DNA from: Maricaulis salignorans
GTDB lineage: Bacteria; Pseudomonadota; Alphaproteobacteria; Caulobacterales; Aquidulcibacteraceae
Direction of reading: 5' to 3'
Assembly: GCA_945891505.1 (NCBI GenBank)
Contig: CAMDDL010000007.1
Location: forward strand, 51,606-115,605
DNA: 64,000 nucleotides
In this document: positions 16,802 through 25,244 of the stretch, in pieces
Layout: each line of letters starts with the position of its first letter
How positions within the stretch are numbered: position 1 is the stretch's first letter
The notes under the pieces: generated by a model
Told to the model about the DNA's origin: nothing
The model's input: only the letters and a program-made list of their open reading frames with translations
Database searches by the model: none
Program-made: the position numbers and the translations under genes

Positions 16802-19450
16802 TCAAAAGCGCAAGTTGGCCTTGATCCCCCAGAGCTTAGGCGGCGCATAGCTGGCTTGCATCGCCCCGCCGCCGCCCCAAACAAAGCGGGTTGCCGTCGC
16901 TTCATCGGTCACATTGTTCACAAAGCCCGCAACGGACAAATTGTCATTAATGTCCCACGTGACACGCAGGTCGATTTTTGTATAGGCGTCTTGCTTGTCC
17001 AAAATCGAGTTAGCTGGCTGGCCATAGAAGCCGCTGTTGAATGTCAGAACGGCGAGCGGGGTGACCTGCCCAAGGCTGCCAAGATCAAAGACGTATTGCG
17101 CCGAGAAGCTGCCGGAATAGTCAGATGCATAAGGCAATTTTTTGCCGGTCAGATCACAGCCAAAGGCAAGGGCAGGGGCACCAACGGCCCCAGTTCCCGT
17201 GCCAGGAACTGGGCCGCAATTGTAACCGGGCGCAAAAATGCGGCGTTGCCCAGCATTCGCAATCGTGATGCCGTTGACAATTGTCGGGGTCAGCTGTGTC
17301 GCGTCAGCCACGACAATCGAGGTCCCAAATGGCAAGGGCACATTGGTATAGTCGGTGTATGTCGCATCCAAAACAGAGAGCGAGAGGTTGAGGGTCAAAT
17401 CATCGATCGGACGCCAGATGGCCTCGATCTCTGCACCCGTAGCTTCGGCCTTACCGCTGTTCTCGATAATCGACAGGGTCGTATTGCCAGCTGGGATCTG
17501 CCGCTGCTCTTGAAGGCTGTCATACTGATTGAAGAAGGCGGCGACGTTCAGCTGCAACGTGTTGTCCAAGAAGCGGTTCTTGCTGCCGACTTCAAAAGCT
17601 GTGACCTCTTCGGGCTTGAAAGTTGGGGTCAGAGCAGCTTGGTTCTGGCCGGAATTGAAGCCCCCGGACCGGAAGCCCGTTGAGACAGACCCGTAAAATA
17701 GGTTGTTCTCGGTCAGTTGGTAATCAGCGGCCAAGCGCCATGTCAGCTTCTCAAACTCTGCAGTGTCGTAGGTCGCCCCGGTCAGTACAGCAGGATTGAC
17801 CGCCAAGCAGGCAAAGCCTGGGCGTGGCTGAATAGCGGTTGCGGGAAAGACACAATTGGTCGGAGCACCCTTAGAACCAAAGGCACTTGCTGGAATACCG
17901 CCAGTGGCCAACGTAATTGCCGTTCCAACAGGGGTTGGTGGCGTTCCAGCAAGCGGTAAGACAGCTGCCGCATTGGCAAACTTAAAGTCCTTGGTGTCGC
18001 GGGTAAATCGGAGGCCCGCTGTCAGTTTCAAGGCTTCGGTTACCGCATAACTTGCCTGCGCATAGGCAGCAATGGACGTCGTATCGGCACGTTGCTCATC
18101 ATAGAAGCCTCCCCCAGCGACCGGCAGGGAGACTGGTGCTCCTACGCCGCGAATGGTCCTTGGGACTTGCTCGTTGATGAAGACGCCACGCAATTCGTCG
18201 TCAAAATAATAGGCACCCACAACATAGCTGAGTGGGCCTTCGCCACGGGACAGAATTTGGAATTCCTGGCTGAAAGTCTTCGCGGAGGTGAGCTGATAGT
18301 CCGTGCCGATTGTGCTGGCCGAAAAGTCAGTGTCCGAGGTGCGTATAGCTTCAAAGTCTGCAAAGCCCGTGATGGACTTGATTGTGAAGGAGCCAAACTC
18401 ATAAGCAATATTCGCACTAGCTCCTGTCGAAGTCAGGTCGAGAATTGTCTTTTGATCGGTATCGATGCTGTATGGGTCGCCGGCGGCAAATAAGGGAATG
18501 CCTGCATCAATGGTGAGGGGGGCATCGACAACCCCGTCACGGTTACCCCCGCGCGTGTTGAGATTGCGAATTGGGGTCGCGTTGAACAATTGCTGATTTG
18601 ACGGGATATCAAAGAAGCTACCGGCAAGCTTGTAGCCGAACGCTGAGCCGCCTGCGCCACCGCGGGTTCCACTGTCAATCTTGATTGTCGCTGTCAATTT
18701 GTCGGTTGGTTTGAGCAGAAGGGCTGCCCGCATATAGCGTGTCTTCTCGTCAAACAGATTGTTCCCGCTCGGATTGACGTTCTTCACATAGCCATCATCA
18801 TCTTCCGACGCACCGCTAATGCGCAAAGCGGCGTTCTCAGAAATAGGGATGTTTACAAACGGCTCAATTCGAACCTTGTTATTCTCGCCGACCGTAACAT
18901 CTAGTCCGCTTTTGAATTGTCCGATGCGGGGCTGGGCGGTCGCGATAGAAATATTGCCGCCAAATGTATTGCGGCCATACAAGGTGCCTTGTGGCCCACG
19001 TAAAACTTCAACGCGATCAAGGTCGACGAAGCCTAAAGTCGCCTGTGCTGCACGAGATTGATAAACGCCATCGATGAAGAAGCCGATTGTGGTATCCCCA
19101 TTGACGCCGACGTTTTCAGTCCGGACACCGCGAATGGCTGGCCGAGCATCAACACCAGAACGACCAAATGTTAGGCCTGGAACAGAATTTTCGAGGCGCG
19201 ACATATCCGTAAGACCGCGCGCTTGGATTTGTGCGGCACTAAAGGCGGACACGGAGAGGGGCACGTTTTGCAGGTTTTCTTCGCGACGTTGCGCCGTCAC
19301 CACCACTGTTTCAATGCCACGCTCTGGCTCGCTCGTGGCTACAGCCGTGTTTTGCTGCGCAAAACTCGGTGTTGCAACCATAAAGGCCAACCCGGAGATG
19401 GTTGCTAAAAGAGTTGTTTTTGTCGCGTGATTGGCGAAATTATTCAGCAT
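16802..19450 (-). CDS. TonB-dependent outer-membrane receptor
   Basis: An 882-residue receptor. A signal peptide (to about residue 31, ending ATPSFAQQ) is followed by a TonB box-like segment IETVVVTAQRRE, a plug domain with GVRTENVGVNGD and RGPQGTLYGRN, and a long beta-barrel ending in the aromatic KANLRF. It takes up a substrate across the outer membrane using TonB energy. The 15-mer operator at 19496-19510 lies 45 bases upstream of the start, linking it to the LacI regulator and the neighbouring symporter. It therefore probably imports the pathway substrate rather than iron. Confidence 0.93.
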   Translation of the reverse strand: MLNNFANHATKTTLLATISGLAFMVATPSFAQQNTAVATSEPERGIETVVVTAQRREENLQNVPLSVSAFSAAQIQARGLTDMSRLENSVPGLTFGRSGVDARPAIRGVRTENVGVNGDTTIGFFIDGVYQSRAAQATLGFVDLDRVEVLRGPQGTLYGRNTFGGNISIATAQPRIGQFKSGLDVTVGENNKVRIEPFVNIPISENAALRISGASEDDDGYVKNVNPSGNNLFDEKTRYMRAALLLKPTDKLTATIKIDSGTRGGAGGSAFGYKLAGSFFDIPSNQQLFNATPIRNLNTRGGNRDGVVDAPLTIDAGIPLFAAGDPYSIDTDQKTILDLTSTGASANIAYEFGSFTIKSITGFADFEAIRTSDTDFSASTIGTDYQLTSAKTFSQEFQILSRGEGPLSYVVGAYYFDDELRGVFINEQVPRTIRGVGAPVSLPVAGGGFYDEQRADTTSIAAYAQASYAVTEALKLTAGLRFTRDTKDFKFANAAAVLPLAGTPPTPVGTAITLATGGIPASAFGSKGAPTNCVFPATAIQPRPGFACLAVNPAVLTGATYDTAEFEKLTWRLAADYQLTENNLFYGSVSTGFRSGGFNSGQNQAALTPTFKPEEVTAFEVGSKNRFLDNTLQLNVAAFFNQYDSLQEQRQIPAGNTTLSIIENSGKAEATGAEIEAIWRPIDDLTLNLSLSVLDATYTDYTNVPLPFGTSIVVADATQLTPTIVNGITIANAGQRRIFAPGYNCGPVPGTGTGAVGAPALAFGCDLTGKKLPYASDYSGSFSAQYVFDLGSLGQVTPLAVLTFNSGFYGQPANSILDKQDAYTKIDLRVTWDINDNLSVAGFVNNVTDEATATRFVWGGGGAMQASYAPPKLWGIKANLRF

Positions 19451-19495
19451 CGCAAGGACCCCCTCGATTTTTCGAATGTTGATGTGATATTATTA

Positions 19496-19510
19496 TGACT
19501 TCGAATGCAA
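19496..19510. promoter_or_regulatory. putative LacI-family operator, copy 2
   Basis: TGACTTCGAATGCAA upstream of the TonB receptor gene. A partial match, TTTTCGAATGTT at 19469-19480, lies closer to the start and could be a weaker second site with its dyad centre 29 bases away. Confidence 0.75.
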
Positions 19511-19674
19511 GCAGAATTTGACAGACGAATGGGGCCTTAAGGCATAAATTTCGACTGGCTTGTACGAGAAATCATCAGGTGTTGCAGAAATGCCCTGGAT
19601 ATAGCCTGCATCAAGCCTTTGACTGGCCTGTTTGGATTGGCCAATCCGCATGCGCATGCAAGATTGAGTCGGCT

Positions 19675-21279
19675 CTAAACCAGATACTCAAATAATGCCA
19701 AGCCCATGAGTGTAGCGAAGAGATAGACTAGCAACCAGAGACTTTGCTTATCAATTGCGCCTGGCATCGTATTCCAATTGCCATCTTTGAGTGGCCGACC
19801 TTCGGCAGCAAAGCGAGCTTGTTGACCTGGCACCGAATAGGGCGACCAATCTGCTTGCTTGCCGTCCAGAATACGGCTTGTGGTCCATCCGACAATCACG
19901 GTTGCAGCCCCGCCGATCAAACAAAACCAAGGCCAAGCAATATCTGTGTAATTTGCTACGTACCCAATGATGGCAAAGCCTGCGACAACGCCAGCCATCA
20001 GCCCCCGTTCGGTTGTATGTTTTGAGAAAAAGCCCAAGCCATACATGCCAAGCTTCGCCCCGACAAAATAGCTGCCGATCTTGCTTAGAACTTCGAGAAT
20101 AGATCCGTTGGATTGATCGTAAAGGATCGCAGGGCCAATGACGATCATAGCCCAAATTACAGTCGCAATACGGGTTGCTCGCAGATAGTGCGCATCGTCC
20201 CCATCTTTTTTGTAATAGCGCTGGTAGAAGTCGACGACGCTTGCCGTCGCCATTGAGTTAAAGGCCGAGCTTAAAGTCGACATGGATGCCGCCAAAACCG
20301 CCGCCGCCAGAATGCCGAGCAAACCGGGCACACCCGATTCAGCGGCGAACTGCAGGATGATTTCATTGGTCTGGTCAAAAGGTTTGCCGTCATAATAGCC
20401 GTAGGCCAGCACGCCGATGAAAAAGAACAAGAAATAGATCGGGAAAGCGGCATACCCCATCAACAGATAGGACTTCTTGGCGTCTCCAATACTTTTTGCA
20501 CCCAAGGTGCGCTGCACCATCATTTGGTTCGCGCCATAAACCGTGATGTGAAACAGGGTCATGCCAAAAAGGCCCGAATATATGGTGTTCGCGACAGTGG
20601 GGTCGGGCGTGAAGTCAATCGCACTCAAGCGGCCCAAATCTTTGAGATTCGATAAGACCTCACCGACAGGTATTGGCATCGAAACTAAGAGTGCGATGAG
20701 AATGACGATGGCGCCGCCAAACAATACCGCTGCTTGGAATACATCTGTCCAGATTACAGCCAGCATACCGCCCATAGTGGTATAAATCAGAGCCATAATG
20801 GTCACGATCACAACGGCCATTGGGATCGACATGCCAGTTATGAATTTCAAAACAAGCGCTGTGGCAAAGAGGATAGCGCCCGTAGATAGCCCTTGTGTGA
20901 CGAGGAAAATGATTGACATCACGGCCCGCGACAATGGGCCAAATCGGCGTTCTTGATATTCGTAGATAGAGGCGACGCCACTCATATAGAAAAATGGCAA
21001 AAAGAACCCGGTGACCAAAATGATCACAATCGGATAATTTAAATGAATAGCCAAAGCCGCTAGCCCATCCTTATAGGCCCAAGCAGGCGCGCCCAAAAAG
21101 GACAGAGCGCTGATATAGGTGGCTATCACCGAAAGGCCGATTGCCCACCAAGGCGTGCTACCACTGCCGAGATTAAACTCTTTTGCCGTCGTGACTTTAC
21201 GGCCTAAGAAATAGCCAAGCACCAGATTGCCGACCAAAAAAGCGATAACGATGGCCCAATCAAGTGCTTCAACCTTCAT
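19675..21279 (-). CDS. sodium:solute symporter (SSS family)
   Basis: A 534-residue transporter with about 13-14 membrane helices. It carries SSS family motifs: GYFLGRKVTTAKEFNLG after the first helix, GLSVIATYISALSFLGAP, YEYQERRFG and the conserved GGMLAVIWTDVFQ segment. Members import sugars, carboxylates, amino acids or vitamins with sodium. Its start overlaps the stop of the NTF2-like gene by 4 bases, so both are probably read from the promoter with the operator at 22304. It is the likely inner-membrane counterpart of the TonB receptor. Confidence 0.93.
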   Translation of the reverse strand: MKVEALDWAIVIAFLVGNLVLGYFLGRKVTTAKEFNLGSGSTPWWAIGLSVIATYISALSFLGAPAWAYKDGLAALAIHLNYPIVIILVTGFFLPFFYMSGVASIYEYQERRFGPLSRAVMSIIFLVTQGLSTGAILFATALVLKFITGMSIPMAVVIVTIMALIYTTMGGMLAVIWTDVFQAAVLFGGAIVILIALLVSMPIPVGEVLSNLKDLGRLSAIDFTPDPTVANTIYSGLFGMTLFHITVYGANQMMVQRTLGAKSIGDAKKSYLLMGYAAFPIYFLFFFIGVLAYGYYDGKPFDQTNEIILQFAAESGVPGLLGILAAAVLAASMSTLSSAFNSMATASVVDFYQRYYKKDGDDAHYLRATRIATVIWAMIVIGPAILYDQSNGSILEVLSKIGSYFVGAKLGMYGLGFFSKHTTERGLMAGVVAGFAIIGYVANYTDIAWPWFCLIGGAATVIVGWTTSRILDGKQADWSPYSVPGQQARFAAEGRPLKDGNWNTMPGAIDKQSLWLLVYLFATLMGLALFEYLV

Positions 21280-22292
21280 GATCTTCCCCGCAGGTTCGCG
21301 TCTGCTTCAAGGCCCGCAAACACATCAATACCGAACTGCTGGAGCAGATCGATCAAATCGATAAAGACCCAGTTTTCACTGAGGAGTTCACCCTCGCGAC
21401 GCCAGAAGTCCATAACGCGCATGGTAATGCGCTTGTTGGTGCCCGGAATCCCTAACCACCCATCGCCCATATGTGTCGCGTTTATGCTGGGCCAGCCTGA
21501 AGACGCCACAAAAGCACCATCGCCAATGCGGCACCGATGATTGCCGCCGATGCGATCTGGAAAAGCTGTCAGGAAGGGTTGCTGGTGTGTCTGCTCATAA
21601 TTCTGGTGTCCGCGTGCGCTGCCGATGCCGCCGGGGCCATACCAGTGAAACTGGGGCGTCCAGAAGCGGGTCATGCCCATACTCTTGAGGGACTTGCCAT
21701 CATAGCTCATCAGGCCGGCAATCATCGCTTCAACCAGCTTCAGACTTTTTTCGCTATCTTGAGGGTCAGAGATGTTGAGTTGAAGTCCATCCTGCGCAGC
21801 CGGGGCCGGCGACCAATCCGCACCCAATTGCGCGCGAACTGGCCACACGCCGCATTCAATCATCAGTCTTGGCACATCAAGGATTACGATGCTTTCGACG
21901 ACGCGCTCCTCTTCAATGCGCTCAAACCAGCCGTAACGTAGCCAGTGATAGCGGTGAGTTGGCTTGATACCAAAAAAATCGCTGTCAAACTTGCCAATGA
22001 GCCAACCGTAACTCGCGATCCAAGCGCCAGCTTTAAACTCGCCCTGCATTAGGATTTCGGTCCGGCGCTCTAGGTTGGAAAAGGAGGCTAATAAAGGCGC
22101 GAAAAGTCCTTCATATATGGCTTCCCGACCAGCCAAAGTGTCACCGTGCGCCCGGTCAAACGGTGCACAGACCGACATGACACAGTTTGGGGCGTAAAGC
22201 TGGTTCAGGAGGCTAGACGCGCTGAGGCTCAGATCGCGGGACGCATCGATAATGCGCCAATAGTCAAGTTTGAGGTTTTTTGGATCGTTCAT
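21276..22292 (-). CDS. double NTF2/SnoaL-like domain protein A
   Basis: A 338-residue protein made of two NTF2/SnoaL-like halves (about 10-155 and 175-325). The second half contains FWTPQFHWYGPGGIG, typical of the SnoaL-like polyketide cyclase group. Such cone-shaped folds hold hydrophobic small molecules and act as cyclases, hydratases, isomerases or dehydratases. Whether this one is catalytic is unknown. It is the first gene of an operon with the SSS symporter and starts only 12 bases from the operator at 22304. Two further SnoaL-like genes lie on the divergent operon. Confidence 0.75.
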   Translation of the reverse strand: MNDPKNLKLDYWRIIDASRDLSLSASSLLNQLYAPNCVMSVCAPFDRAHGDTLAGREAIYEGLFAPLLASFSNLERRTEILMQGEFKAGAWIASYGWLIGKFDSDFFGIKPTHRYHWLRYGWFERIEEERVVESIVILDVPRLMIECGVWPVRAQLGADWSPAPAAQDGLQLNISDPQDSEKSLKLVEAMIAGLMSYDGKSLKSMGMTRFWTPQFHWYGPGGIGSARGHQNYEQTHQQPFLTAFPDRIGGNHRCRIGDGAFVASSGWPSINATHMGDGWLGIPGTNKRITMRVMDFWRREGELLSENWVFIDLIDLLQQFGIDVFAGLEADANLRGRS

Positions 22293-22303
22293 TCAAAGCA
22301 TAT

Positions 22304-22318
22304 TGACTTCGAATGCAA
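22304..22318. promoter_or_regulatory. putative LacI-family operator, copy 3
   Basis: TGACTTCGAATGCAA in the divergent region between the NTF2-like/symporter operon and the cupin operon. Here one more base of the dyad is present (TTGACTTCGAATGCAA). It is 12 bases from the minus-strand start codon, close enough to block transcription initiation. Confidence 0.78.
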
Positions 22319-22431
22319 CGGTCGTAAACCCTTATTGTGAAGCAGGTGGCTTTTAGGGTGTTGAAAGGGCCTGTGGATTGACAGGCTCTGATGATTGGAT
22401 GGTTTGGGTGGCTCAGGATTTTGTCTCTATG

Positions 22432-23349
22432 TCCCAAGAAGGTCTGCGCCCCTTGAGCGCTAAGGACTGGGAAGCGCGATTGGTGCGCTACGTAGACCTA
22501 CGTCCGTGCTACAATGCTTTCATCGATTGTCGCTCGCCGGGTTCGGAAGCAAAAGAGAATTTTACCATTATTGGCCCTGGTGTCTCTGAAAATCCCGATC
22601 AATACGTCCACATAGCAGAACCGCACGGCTTTAACATTGGTGGTGCTCGGCAACCTCCGGCATGTGTAAATTCCCAACACAGCCACGATACCGCAGAAGT
22701 ATTTCTGGTTCAAACGGGGCACTGGCGCTTCGATCTGGGTGAAACCGGTCAAGACGCCCAAGTCGAAATGGGTCCAGGGGACGTCATTTCGATACCGACT
22801 GGCATGTTTCGTGGATTTACCAATATTGGCTCCGACGTTGGGTTCCTGTGGGCGGTCTTGGGGCAGGATGATCCCGGCCGCGTTCTCTGGGCACCGGACG
22901 TTTTTAAGCTGGCACGAAAGCATGGACTCATTTTGCTGGAGACGGGCCAATTAATCGACACTGTGGCAGGGCAAACCGTGCCAGCCGATGCGGCTATCAT
23001 GCCCGAGACAACAGCACAGCAAGTTGCGGCCCTTCACAAGGCCACGCAGGCCGAGGCCGTATCCTTTGTCGCAAAGGCTAGACCTGGCACACTTCCAATC
23101 ATCCATAAAGACGGAATTTTGCGCGGCGAGCACGGCTTCAGCCTGTCTCAAGTCTCGCTGAAAGAAGGTCAGAGGCTTGAAGAAATAGCTGGTGCCGTGA
23201 TCTTCATTCACAAAGGCGCATTGACGCTTACCTGTGAAAATGGCCCCTTGCTCTTGCAGATCGGTGATACAATGTCGGTCCCTCGGGAAGAAGCACCAAC
23301 GATAACTGCCAACCAAGACAGCGTCATTCACGTCGTCAAAAAGGTATAG
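22432..23349 (+). CDS. cupin-domain protein
   Basis: About 305 residues with a bicupin layout. The first cupin has HSHDTAEVFLVQTGHWRF and GDVISIPTGMFRGFTNIG, with His and Glu candidates for metal binding. A second, metal-poor cupin ends the protein (VIFIHKGALTLTC, LLLQIGDTMSVP). Cupins in catabolic operons are often isomerases, dioxygenases or sugar-acid enzymes; I cannot name the reaction. The ATG at 22432 (AGGA 9 bases upstream) is preferred; an in-frame TTG at 22378 with AAGGG upstream is possible. First gene of a three-gene operon controlled at 22304. Confidence 0.75.
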   Translation, partial: SQEGLRPLSAKDWEARLVRYVDLRPCYNAFIDCRSPGSEAKENFTIIGPGVSENPDQYVHIAEPHGFNIGGARQPPACVNSQHSHDTAEVFLVQTGHWRFDLGETGQDAQVEMGPGDVISIPTGMFRGFTNIGSDVGFLWAVLGQDDPGRVLWAPDVFKLARKHGLILLETGQLIDTVAGQTVPADAAIMPETTAQQVAALHKATQAEAVSFVAKARPGTLPIIHKDGILRGEHGFSLSQVSLKEGQRLEEIAGAVIFIHKGALTLTCENGPLLLQIGDTMSVPREEAPTITANQDSVIHVVKKV

Positions 23350-23356
23350 TGCCACA

Positions 23357-24421
23357 ATGAGTGCTTTAGGCCTCTATGGTCGAGATATTGCTGAGCTCCT
23401 TGCACAACAAGGCGCGCGTCGGCAGCCCATGAAGGGCTTTGACGACATATATGTTGATATCATCGACTATATCATTCGGTGCACGCACCGGATTTGGGAA
23501 GAAAAGGATATTGGCCTCATCGCCACCCATTATAGTCAGGATTGCCCCATTCATTTGATGAGTGGTGATGTTGCTGGCGTCGAAGGCGTGATCGCGGGAA
23601 CGCTAAAGACCTTGAACAGTTTTCCCGACCGAACTCTGGTAGGTGAGGCGGTTATTTGGTCTGGCAATGAAGTAGTTGGCTATCATTCATCGCATCGCAT
23701 CACGAGCCACGCGACCCATCAAGGTGACGGGGAATTTGGGCCAGCAACTGGGCGCAGTGTTTGCTTTACCACGATTGCGGATTGTTTGTGCTTTGAAAAC
23801 CGCATTGTCGAAGAATGGCTGGTGCGGGACAATGCTAAGATCGCCCGTGACTTGGGGACGAGCGCAAAGGCCTTGGGGCAGGCCCAAGCCAAGGTCTTGT
23901 CGGCTGCCCACTCAGGCATTGCGGACTGGCGCGCAAAGGCAATGGACGAAGTGCTTTGCCAGGAAGTACCCGAATTTTCGACTCCATCCTTTCCAGATCC
24001 AGCACAGGATCCTGAAGAATTTGCCCATTTGGTGTTTCAACAAATTTGGAACTTGCGCCGATTATCGCGGGTGAGGGAAGTCTATGCACCTCATGCCCAT
24101 TGGGCGGGGCCAGATGCGCGTTTGTTGTTTGGCCACGGAGAAATAACAGGATGGATCGGCGCATTAGTGTCGATGTCAAAGGGTGCGCGCATTCGCGTCG
24201 ACCATGTCGGCTCGGTCACTGAAGGTCCATTTACCGACATTGCGGTACGTTGGAGCTTTGCCGGAACCCATGACAGCACGGGCCTATATGGCCCCCCAAG
24301 TGGTGCGCCGCTTTATATTTTGGCGATCAGCCATTGGCGCACATTGGCAGGCGTTATCGTTGAGGAAACCACAATCTTTGACGAGATCGCCCTCTGGCAC
24401 CAAATTAGTGGTGGAGCATGA
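23357..24421 (+). CDS. double NTF2/SnoaL-like domain protein B
   Basis: A 354-residue protein with two NTF2/SnoaL-like halves: one around residues 25-165 (YDI-like helices, HLMSGDVAGVEGVIAGT) and one from about 225 to the end (VYAPHAHWAGPDARLLFGHG). It begins 7 bases after the cupin stop and overlaps protein C by 4 bases. It is a paralogue in architecture of protein A at 21276, with an NTF2 repeat of similar spacing, but is clearly diverged. A lyase, hydratase or isomerase role in the pathway is plausible. No reaction can be assigned from sequence. Confidence 0.72.
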   Translation: MSALGLYGRDIAELLAQQGARRQPMKGFDDIYVDIIDYIIRCTHRIWEEKDIGLIATHYSQDCPIHLMSGDVAGVEGVIAGTLKTLNSFPDRTLVGEAVIWSGNEVVGYHSSHRITSHATHQGDGEFGPATGRSVCFTTIADCLCFENRIVEEWLVRDNAKIARDLGTSAKALGQAQAKVLSAAHSGIADWRAKAMDEVLCQEVPEFSTPSFPDPAQDPEEFAHLVFQQIWNLRRLSRVREVYAPHAHWAGPDARLLFGHGEITGWIGALVSMSKGARIRVDHVGSVTEGPFTDIAVRWSFAGTHDSTGLYGPPSGAPLYILAISHWRTLAGVIVEETTIFDEIALWHQISGGA

Positions 24422-25152
24422 GCGCCATGACCCTTGCCGAAATGTTGAGCGAACTTTACGTCAACGAAGATGTCGGCGCTTTTGAACGTCTCTACTTGCA
24501 TCGCGCAATCCGTCGGTGCCGCGGCGAACTCATTTTCGGGCGAGACGCTATTCGACAACTTGCACTTGCTGACCTCGCCCAATTTTCAGGTTGGCGATTT
24601 CAAATCAACGCAAGCACGGAGGGGTTTGCGGACGTTGAGTGGCTATCGCCCGATAACCTAAGCGTACGCAGGCATTATTGGACCAAACTGGAAAACGGAC
24701 GAATATCTGCAGACACAGTGATCACGCGCGCACCTAACCAAGAGCCAATGCGGTGCCATCACCAGCCACTTGGCGAGCTGGATTCTGGTAAGGGTCAAGT
24801 GGGGCCCGCTGATCTTGTAGGGTTCAGCGTAACAGCCCAAAGCTTACATAGGATTTGGAATAGTAGGTCTGTCTCGACCTTTAGAGATCTCTATGACGGC
24901 AACGCCCATTGGAGTGGTCCAAGTTTGGAAGGTGGGGTGACTGAGCTCAAAAACTGGTGGCTTGCGCAGTTTTTGGCCTTTCCGCAGTCCCATATCATCT
25001 TTGAACGCGAACTCAGTTTCGAGAACAATCTAGCGCTCCTCTGGCACTGGGCCCGCATCGACACCACGGGCCATCGCGACCGCATCGCTGGCAGCACGTG
25101 CCTGCGATTGGATGGCGGTAAAATCATCCAAGATGTCACATTGACAGACTGA
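24418..25152 (+). CDS. NTF2/SnoaL-like domain protein C
   Basis: A 244-residue protein. Its C-terminal half (from about residue 140, FRDLYDGNAHWSGPSLEGGV) resembles the C-terminal halves of proteins A and B. The N-terminal half (about 10-115, LSELYVNEDVGAFERLYLH) looks like a second, degenerate NTF2 unit. It is the last gene of the cupin operon, and the next 350 bases hold no gene. Three SnoaL-like proteins in one small regulon suggest successive reactions on a related skeleton, or hetero-oligomers. Confidence 0.7.
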   Translation: MSAMTLAEMLSELYVNEDVGAFERLYLHRAIRRCRGELIFGRDAIRQLALADLAQFSGWRFQINASTEGFADVEWLSPDNLSVRRHYWTKLENGRISADTVITRAPNQEPMRCHHQPLGELDSGKGQVGPADLVGFSVTAQSLHRIWNSRSVSTFRDLYDGNAHWSGPSLEGGVTELKNWWLAQFLAFPQSHIIFERELSFENNLALLWHWARIDTTGHRDRIAGSTCLRLDGGKIIQDVTLTD

Positions 25153-25244
25153 CGTGCTCCCAATGTCTCCTCTTGTGAAACCCAATTTTGGGTGATCACG
25201 AAAAGTGCCAAGTGCAAGACTTTTGTTCTGACCTGAAGTGCCAG

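Noticed and set aside
16856..17683. Plus-strand 275-codon frame
   Set aside because: Antisense to the C-terminal half of the TonB receptor; composition effect of the real gene.
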